Below are positions 58,740-64,000 of a DNA stretch of 64,000 bases, piece after piece (the first letter of the stretch is position 1; each line of letters opens with the position of its first letter). A model generated the notes under the pieces. It ran no database searches. It had not been told where the DNA came from and saw only the letters and a program-made list of their open reading frames with translations. The stretch lies in contig NZ_JAPEMM010000001.1 of the NCBI RefSeq assembly GCF_026342735.1, positions 5,828,001 through 5,892,000 of the forward strand, in the 5' to 3' direction. This stretch comes from Streptomyces sp. NBC_00193. GTDB lineage: Bacteria; Actinomycetota; Actinomycetes; Streptomycetales; Streptomycetaceae. A program made the translations under genes and the position numbers.

Positions 58740-59067
58740 GGTCGTACGGACCTCCGAGTCGCGCCGGGGAACGAGCAGGCAGCAGCTTCGTGCCGGACGT
58801 GCGCCGGGCGGCCGAGGCGGGGCCGGGCCGGGTCCTGCGAGGGCGGGGATCCACCCCCGTGGGCGAACCCGGGCGAAGAGGGCTCGGACGCGGCGATGAG
58901 TCCGCGGCAGTCCGCAGGTCCACCCCTTGACGTCGGGAAGAAGGTGTTCGACGACGGCGCGGTGTCCACGAACCTCGCCCTGCTCGCGCCCCGGTCGCCG
59001 GTCCGAAGGGCCCCGCGTCCCGGCCGCCGGGGCGCTGTATCCCCCGTGCGCGGATACCCTGGTACAT
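58740..59067. other. Divergent spacer, no gene recognised
   Basis: About 330 bp between the delta-60-repeat gene and the SpoIIE-type phosphatase gene, which point away from each other. GGATACCCTGGTAC just before the phosphatase start may include a -10 element. Nothing else could be assigned. Confidence 0.4.
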
Positions 59068-60159
59068 GTGATCGAGTCTGGACGGCCGCGGCTCCGCACG
59101 CGCCGCGGCCAGGGAAGACTTGTGCGGCTGTCGCCGGTCTTCCTGACCGTCGTCATCGCCAGCCTCGCGTACACCACCCCGCCGGAGATGGCCTTCAGCC
59201 GCCTCCTGCCCGCCGCGCCGGCACTCGCCGCCGCCATGTGGCCGGTGCTCCCCACCGTCCTGCTCGGTACGGTCTGCCTCCTCCTGATGATCGGTCTCAG
59301 CCTCGTCTTCCCCGATCTGGGGACGTGGTGGACGGCCTCGGGGATCATCGCGGTGACCGTGGCCGCCGCGTACGGAAGCCACGTCCGGCTCCAGCGGGAG
59401 CGCACCCTCTTCCAGGTGCGGCTCGTGGCCGACGCGGCGCAGCAGGTGGTGCTGAGCCCCATGCCCCACCGCATCGGCGGCATCGAGATCGAGTCGCTGT
59501 ACCTCGCGGCCGCGGCGGAGGCCCGCATCGGCGGGGACTTCTACGAGGGCGTCGACACCCCGTTCGGGGTCAGGCTGCTCATCGGTGACGTGCGGGGCAA
59601 GGGACTCCCGGCCGTGGGGGCGGCCGCGGCGATCGTCAACGCCTTCCGGGAGGCGGCCTACGGCGAGGCCGAGCTGGTCGACATCGCCCGCAGACTGGAC
59701 GCCAGCAGCACCCGCTACAACTCGGCCTTTCCCCCCGAGGGGCCGATGGAGCGCTTCGCGACGGCCCTCCTCGTCCAGATCCCGCGCGGGGCCGGGCACA
59801 TCGACGTCCTCAACTGCGGACATCCGCCGCCACTGATCCTGAACCGCGGGAAGCTCCGCGTCCTCGACTCGGCCGCCCCCTCCCCGCTGCTCAGCCTCGC
59901 CGAGCTGATCGGAGACCACTACACCGTCGACACCTTCGGCTTCGCCCCCGGCGACGTGCTGCTCCTGTACACCGACGGGATCGCCGAGGCCCGGGCCCGC
60001 GACGGCGAGTTCTTCCCGCTGACGGAGTGGATGCGCCGACAGCCCCCGGCGCCGCCCCGCGACCTGCTCACGGCCCTGCACCGGGATCTGCTCCGCTACA
60101 GCAGGGGACGCCTCGACGACGACATCGCGGCCCTGGCCGTACGCCTCTTTGAGTCCTGA
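59068..60159 (+). CDS. Membrane-anchored SpoIIE/PP2C-type phosphatase
   Basis: A 363-residue protein: three to four membrane segments in the first 110 residues (LSPVFLTVVIASLAY, AAMWPVLPTVLLGTVCLLLMIGL, WTASGIIAVTVAAAYG), then a SpoIIE-type serine phosphatase domain (about 140-360). The metal-binding Asp motifs are visible: GGDFYE, LLIGDVRGKG, LNCGHPPP, YTDGIAEARARDGEF and DDIAALAVR. Such enzymes dephosphorylate STAS anti-sigma antagonists; the STAS protein at 52.4 kb is a possible but unproven substrate. The GTG at 59068 begins the family sequence. Its 3' end overlaps the prenyltransferase gene by 64 bp. Confidence 0.9.
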   Translation: MIESGRPRLRTRRGQGRLVRLSPVFLTVVIASLAYTTPPEMAFSRLLPAAPALAAAMWPVLPTVLLGTVCLLLMIGLSLVFPDLGTWWTASGIIAVTVAAAYGSHVRLQRERTLFQVRLVADAAQQVVLSPMPHRIGGIEIESLYLAAAAEARIGGDFYEGVDTPFGVRLLIGDVRGKGLPAVGAAAAIVNAFREAAYGEAELVDIARRLDASSTRYNSAFPPEGPMERFATALLVQIPRGAGHIDVLNCGHPPPLILNRGKLRVLDSAAPSPLLSLAELIGDHYTVDTFGFAPGDVLLLYTDGIAEARARDGEFFPLTEWMRRQPPAPPRDLLTALHRDLLRYSRGRLDDDIAALAVRLFES

Positions 60160-61250
60160 GGAACCCGTGCCGTCCGGGCCGCCTCCACCGCCGCCGCCGA
60201 GGTGTAGAGGGTGAGCGCCCGCCCGCCGTGCACCAGCTTGGCCGCCGCCCAGTGGAACGGGTTCGCCCGCCCCTCCACAGCAGCGGCGTGGTCGGCCACC
60301 AGCCGCCCGACCCGCGCCAGGAGCGCCGGATCGAGACTCCGGCGCAGCCTGCCGTGCGCCTCCCGCTGCTGCGGGGCGTACAGGTTGAACGGCAGGTACA
60401 GCGTGGCGTCCTGCGGCCGGTCCCCGTCGCGCGAGGTCATGCTCCAGCACAGGGTCGGGCGTACGCCGGCCAGGTCGAGCGGCTCGGATCCGCGCGGGGC
60501 GCAGTCCGCCACCAGCCCCGCCGCGGCTGCCGCCGCAGCGCGGCCCAACGGGGCCAGGCGCGCCGCGAGTTCGGCGGTGGAACGCTCCGCGACCGTCGTG
60601 TAGAACTTGATCCGCGCGTGCGGGGACTCGTCCACGTCGAGCGCGAAGAAGGCCGGCATCAGGTCGGCCATCCCCTGGGGGTCGTGGCGCTGCAGCCAGC
60701 TCCACGCGCCGCCCTGCCCGAGCCGGTCGAGGGCCGTGCCCACGGTCTCCCGGCTGCGCTCGGTACCCGCCGCCAGCGTGTCGAAGTACACCTTGGGGCG
60801 CGCGATGCCCGACGCGCGGACCGAGGCCGCCAGGCACATCCCGAACGCCGCCCGCTCGCTGCGCGGCCGGAACAGGCCGGTGACCTCCCGGGCCCGCTCC
60901 GGGCGAGCGAGGCCCAGGCGCTCCAGCTCGGCCAGCGTCCGCAGGCCGCGCTCCCAGCTCCCGGTCGCGGAGGCGGGGCCCCGCTCGGACAGCGGCCGGA
61001 AGAAGAGCCGGACGTCGACGCGGTCCCCGTCGAGCACGAGGGAGTACTCGAACGGGGCGGTCGCCACCGCGTCCTGCCGCGTACCGCCGCCGTCGGCGTC
61101 CCGCGAGACCCGGTGGCCCCATCCCTCGAAGAGGGTTCCGACGGCGGCCTGGGCCGCCGCGTCGAAGCGTTCCCCCAGGCCGAGCACCTCTCCCAGGTAG
61201 CGCAGCCCGTCGACGGCCAGTCCCGCGTACCCGGGCCGCTGGGTTCTCAC
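60096..61250 (-). CDS. DMATS-type aromatic (indole) prenyltransferase
   Basis: A 384-residue ABBA-fold prenyltransferase of the tryptophan dimethylallyltransferase group. It would transfer a prenyl group from an allylic diphosphate to an aromatic ring. Key residues of the family are visible: catalytic Glu68 in PFEYSLVL, diphosphate ligands Arg81 (VDVRLFF), Lys153 and Tyr155 (PKVYFD), Arg213, Lys215 and Tyr217 (RIKFYTT), and later TLYLPFNLY. The GTG start overlaps the dioxygenase stop (GTGA), placing it in the lasso peptide operon. A Trp or Tyr of the lasso peptide is the likely acceptor (inference). Its last 64 bp overlap the convergent phosphatase gene. Confidence 0.85.
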   Translation of the reverse strand: MRTQRPGYAGLAVDGLRYLGEVLGLGERFDAAAQAAVGTLFEGWGHRVSRDADGGGTRQDAVATAPFEYSLVLDGDRVDVRLFFRPLSERGPASATGSWERGLRTLAELERLGLARPERAREVTGLFRPRSERAAFGMCLAASVRASGIARPKVYFDTLAAGTERSRETVGTALDRLGQGGAWSWLQRHDPQGMADLMPAFFALDVDESPHARIKFYTTVAERSTAELAARLAPLGRAAAAAAAGLVADCAPRGSEPLDLAGVRPTLCWSMTSRDGDRPQDATLYLPFNLYAPQQREAHGRLRRSLDPALLARVGRLVADHAAAVEGRANPFHWAAAKLVHGGRALTLYTSAAAVEAARTARVPQDSKRRTARAAMSSSRRPLL

Positions 61251-62155
61251 GGGGCGACCGGTTCGGGGACGGGAGGCAGGTAGGGCTTGGAGTCGATCCC
61301 GGGATACATCCGCTCCAGGTGCCCGATCGTCTCCTCGGTCCAGTAGTCGTCCCCCGGGGGCGGGAAGCCCAGCAAGTGGCGCTGGCGCGGGTCCAGTTCG
61401 ACCATGAGCTCGTGCAGGGTGTTCCAGTTGGGGTGGGCCGGCCGCATCGACCACAGGTGCTTGTCCGTCCAACGGGCCTGCGCCCCGTGCATGTTGAAGA
61501 ACAGCGCGAGCCGCCGGCCGAGCGCCTCGTTGTAGGCCGACCCCCGGTGGACGATGTCGCCGACGAAGAGCAGGAGCGAGCCGGCTTCGGCCTCCACGGG
61601 CCGCTCCTGCTCGTACAGCCCGGGGTACTCCGCCTTGTCGTACGAGCCCTTGCCCGCGTCGGTCAGCAGCGGCAGCCCGAGGTGCGCGGCACGGTCGACG
61701 ACGTAGGTGGGCGCGGTGTCCGCGGTCACGTCGGTCAGGTAGAGGATGCCGTACACGCGCTGGTAGACGCCGTCCGCGCGCGGGTGCACCAGGCTGCTCG
61801 CCGCCCAGGCGTCGTTGTGCAAGGTCTGGTCCCGGCTCTCCCCGTACGCCGTGCCGTACTTGGCCTGGATGAAGGAGCTCGTCAGACGCAGGTCGGCGGT
61901 GCCGAGCATTTCCTCCACGACGTCGATCACCCGGGTGTCCAGCGCGTGCCGGTTCAGGTCGTTGCTGGTGAAGGGGAACGGGACCGCGTGCTTGAGGGCG
62001 TTGACCTCCTCGGGCGTGCTCCCGCTCGCCTCCGGGTCGGGGAAGTACGTGTCGATCGCGGCCTGCGCCCGTGCGAGGGCCTCGCCCGTCACGAAGCCGG
62101 GTACCAGGGCGTATCCCCGGCCGGCCAGCTGTTCCACTATGTGCTTGGTGTCCAT
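61247..62155 (-). CDS. Phytanoyl-CoA dioxygenase-like Fe(II)/2-oxoglutarate hydroxylase
   Basis: A 302-residue non-heme iron oxygenase. The iron ligands are His113 and Asp115 (HNDAW) and His203 (IVHRG); Arg214 in GRRLAL probably binds 2-oxoglutarate. Such enzymes hydroxylate amino acids or natural products. The gene overlaps the B2 protease gene by 19 bp and the prenyltransferase gene by 4 bp, so it almost certainly tailors the lasso peptide or supplies a modified residue. Beta-hydroxylation is the most likely chemistry, by analogy with other lasso hydroxylases. Confidence 0.88.
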   Translation of the reverse strand: MDTKHIVEQLAGRGYALVPGFVTGEALARAQAAIDTYFPDPEASGSTPEEVNALKHAVPFPFTSNDLNRHALDTRVIDVVEEMLGTADLRLTSSFIQAKYGTAYGESRDQTLHNDAWAASSLVHPRADGVYQRVYGILYLTDVTADTAPTYVVDRAAHLGLPLLTDAGKGSYDKAEYPGLYEQERPVEAEAGSLLLFVGDIVHRGSAYNEALGRRLALFFNMHGAQARWTDKHLWSMRPAHPNWNTLHELMVELDPRQRHLLGFPPPGDDYWTEETIGHLERMYPGIDSKPYLPPVPEPVAP

Positions 62156-62631
62156 GGTGTCCGTCCGTCTCGGCTCTCGGAGAGGTGCTCGTGCGGTCCG
62201 TCGCTCCGCTCCGGGCGCGGGGCGCGGGACACGACGATGTTCTTGTGGAAGGCGTCCAGCCGCAGGGACTCGCCGACCGCCCGGCCCCCGACCTCGATCC
62301 AGGCGTGCGCGGCGAACGGCATCAGGCTGACGCCGGAGATCCAGTCGGGCCAGCTGCCGCGCAGGCGGGCCAGCAGGGCCGCCGCGATCGAGCGCTCCAG
62401 GCAGTACGGCCCGGCGGCGCGGCGGCTCACGGAGACGACGTCGCTGCGCGCGGCCAGCGCCTCGGCGTGGGTGGCGGGGCGGGCGCCGCCGCTGACCAGG
62501 CGCAGTGCCCGCTCCAGCGCGTGCGGGCTCAGCCGGGTCAGGAGGCGGCTCGCCGTGACGGCCAGCACCGGCAGGGGCCGGCGGCGCAGCGGCAACCGGG
62601 CGCGGGGCTCCAGGGTCATGGGCAGCGTCAC
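62137..62631 (-). CDS. Lasso peptide biosynthesis B2 protein (leader peptidase)
   Basis: A 164-residue transglutaminase-fold cysteine protease that removes the leader of the lasso precursor. The catalytic Cys77 is in GPYCLERSIAAALLARL and His109 in AAHAWIEV. The position of the usual third residue, Asp 12 residues after the His, is Glu121 (GGRAVGES). The start lies 1 nt from the B1 stop and the end overlaps the dioxygenase gene. It works with the B1 protein, which binds the leader. Confidence 0.9.
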   Translation of the reverse strand: MTLPMTLEPRARLPLRRRPLPVLAVTASRLLTRLSPHALERALRLVSGGARPATHAEALAARSDVVSVSRRAAGPYCLERSIAAALLARLRGSWPDWISGVSLMPFAAHAWIEVGGRAVGESLRLDAFHKNIVVSRAPRPERSDGPHEHLSESRDGRTPWTPST

Positions 62632-62632
62632 G

Positions 62633-62884
62633 TCAGACCAGCACCTTCGCGCGTCGCATGGTGTCGATCAGCTTCGCGATGTCGCCGGGGATCCGGTCGG
62701 CCGCCTCCGGGTGGCGTGCGCACAGCTCGTCCACGACCTCGTCCGGGGTGCGTCCCGCGGCGAGCATCTCGAACACGGACGTCCCCATCGGGTTGATGCG
62801 GAAGTACGTGCCGGACTTCTTGTCCAGGAGGACGGCGGCGTCCTCGGTCTTGGTGAGTACGACATGAGGGGAGATCTTCAGCAT
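62633..62884 (-). CDS. Lasso peptide B1 protein (PqqD-like RiPP recognition element)
   Basis: An 83-residue PqqD-fold leader-binding protein (ISPHVVLTKTEDAAVLLD, GTYFRINPMGTSVFEML and TPDEVVDELCARH). It presents the precursor leader to the B2 protease and other enzymes. The ATG overlaps the cyclase gene end by 7 bp. It belongs to the split B1/B2 type usual in actinobacteria. Confidence 0.93.
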   Translation of the reverse strand: MLKISPHVVLTKTEDAAVLLDKKSGTYFRINPMGTSVFEMLAAGRTPDEVVDELCARHPEAADRIPGDIAKLIDTMRRAKVLV

Positions 62885-64000
62885 GGTGAGGCCAGTCGTC
62901 GGTTCGTGAGGGGGCGTTCGGGCGCCGCCGGTGCCGGGTTCCCCGCGACGGCCTGCATCCAGGCCTCCGCGGCGACGGTCAGCTCCAGCGCGTTGGTCTC
63001 GTACTCGGGGCGCATCGTGTCCCGCAGGGCGGCGCGCAGCCGGTCGATGTCCACCAGGCCGTGCTCCGCGAGCAGCGAGTCCTCGAACAGGCCGAGGAGC
63101 GAGCGGCGGTTGCGGGCCAGTCCGCGGTGCACCGACATGCTGAACTCGCCCTTGGTGGAGCGGGAGAGCGCGCCCGCCCGGGAACCGGGCGCGCCGTCCA
63201 CCCGCATGGCGGCCTTCAGGACCGGCTTGAATCCCGTGCCCGGCAGGGCCTCGCCGCGCGACACCGACAGGGCGGCCTCCAGTACCGCGTCGTCCATGTA
63301 CGGCAGCGACAGGGTGATTCCCTGATGCTCCATCAGGGCGCGCAGCGGGCCGAGCCGTTGGCCGCCGATGCGGTGTCCCGCGATGCTGGTGTGCACGGAG
63401 CGGGTGCCGGCCTGCGGGGTCCGGCGGGCATCGCCGGCGGCGGCGACCGCGCGCACGGCCTCGACGTTGGCGGGTGTCGCCCACGGGGTCACGCGGACCT
63501 GCGGTCCCCAGCTCAGGCCGGGGCCGAGGACGTCCGGCCGGGGCAGGTGCAGACTGCTCAACTGCTCCTCGAGCCAGCCCTGGTACGTCTGCTGCCGGGC
63601 CAGCCCGCGCAGGACGGAGGGCATGCTCCAGCGCCGCAGCCGGGCGAGATCGCGGATGCCGCGCACCGCGCGCAGGGGTGCACGGGCGTAGAGGTCGGCG
63701 AAGTGGGACGGTGCGATGGTGAACAGCTCGTCCCCGCCGAACCCGCCGATGTGGACGTCGGATCCGGTGGCGGCGAAGATCCTGGACATCGCGGTCTTCC
63801 GCGCCCGGTTCCGGATGAGGGTGTACGGCTCGCCCAGCCCGTACGGAACGTCCTGGACGAGCCCGCGGCCGGATTCCCAGATCCCGTCGTACGGGCCCGG
63901 GACGTCCTCGGGGCCGAGGACCGTCAGGTCCCGGTCGATCTCCCGGGCGGCGATCGCGGCCCAGTGGGCGTCGTCGTGGTTGGGGTCGACGGTCTGCTCG
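62878..64000 (-). CDS. Lasso cyclase (asparagine synthetase-like), 5' truncated by window
   Basis: At least 374 residues of an asparagine synthetase B-type enzyme that adenylates the Asp/Glu side chain of the core peptide and closes the macrolactam. Visible are EIDRDLTVLGPEDVP, RNRARKTAMSRIFAATGSDVHIGGFGGDELF and the C-terminal LPYMDDAVLEAALSV. The frame stays open from the first Met (63789) to position 64000, so the N-terminal amidotransferase part lies outside. The precursor gene is expected further upstream, beyond the right edge. Confidence 0.92.
   Translation of the reverse strand, partial: EQTVDPNHDDAHWAAIAAREIDRDLTVLGPEDVPGPYDGIWESGRGLVQDVPYGLGEPYTLIRNRARKTAMSRIFAATGSDVHIGGFGGDELFTIAPSHFADLYARAPLRAVRGIRDLARLRRWSMPSVLRGLARQQTYQGWLEEQLSSLHLPRPDVLGPGLSWGPQVRVTPWATPANVEAVRAVAAAGDARRTPQAGTRSVHTSIAGHRIGGQRLGPLRALMEHQGITLSLPYMDDAVLEAALSVSRGEALPGTGFKPVLKAAMRVDGAPGSRAGALSRSTKGEFSMSVHRGLARNRRSLLGLFEDSLLAEHGLVDIDRLRAALRDTMRPEYETNALELTVAAEAWMQAVAGNPAPAAPERPLTNRRLASPC

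Noticed and set aside
1..64000. CRISPR arrays, tRNA or rRNA genes, transposases, attachment sites
   Set aside because: None seen: no regularly spaced 25-40-bp repeats, no tRNA-like arms with CCA-proximal pairing and no DDE or recombinase motifs in the translated frames.

Overview
The window is about 72-75% GC, with GTG and TTG starts, G/C-ending codons and many Streptomyces-type families: a DasR-type chitinase promoter, a MatB-like synthase, a Pls-like membrane synthetase, SpoIIE/STAS/HATPase partner-switching proteins and a lasso peptide locus. It is most likely a Streptomyces or close relative. No rRNA, tRNA, CRISPR array or insertion sequence was seen.

Layout. 1-12.9 kb: a membrane protein, a secreted GH18 chitinase under a DasR-like operator, a GlxA-type AraC regulator followed by gap, a large adenylation/carrier/membrane synthetase (Pls/PosA type) with an M1 peptidase, a stand-alone CorA-like membrane protein with a long leader, two lipoproteins and a DUF1269 protein. 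12.98-33.4 kb: an oxalate-use island (below). 33.5-36.2 kb: metE behind a cobalamin riboswitch. 36.3-41.5 kb: two NCS2 permeases flanking an XRE regulator, then a DUF2254 membrane protein. 41.7-46.9 kb: His-rich membrane proteins, an ABC exporter pair fused at its 5' edge to a truncated FtsX permease remnant, and a GH16-like lipoprotein. 47.2-51.4 kb: a mat-like exopolysaccharide operon. 51.4-60.2 kb: small stress and signalling genes (SixA, HATPase, STAS, PRC-barrel, CBS, class II amidotransferase), a secreted delta-60-repeat/RTX protein and a SpoIIE-type phosphatase. 60.1-64.0 kb: the 3' part of a lasso peptide operon running off the right edge.

The oxalate island encodes an OxlT-like carrier, two formyl-CoA:oxalate CoA-transferase-type enzymes, an oxalate-CoA ligase, oxalyl-CoA decarboxylase, a four-subunit NAD-linked molybdenum formate dehydrogenase (FdsGBAD) with its FdhD sulfurtransferase, a beta-carbonic anhydrase, an aldehyde dehydrogenase and a ketopantoate-reductase-family protein that may be an oxalyl-CoA reductase. 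Oxalate would enter by exchange with formate, be activated to oxalyl-CoA, be decarboxylated to formyl-CoA and CO2, and the formate be oxidised for NADH. Two paralogous GntR regulators, a LysR and a single-domain FixL-like PAS protein sit inside it, with inverted-repeat operators at its divergent promoters.

The most unusual locus is at the right edge: lasso peptide genes (cyclase, RRE protein, B2 protease) overlap or abut a phytanoyl-CoA-dioxygenase-like hydroxylase and a DMATS-type aromatic prenyltransferase. This suggests a hydroxylated and/or prenylated lasso peptide. The precursor gene lies outside the window. All family calls were made by reading translated sequence and motifs; no database search was run.
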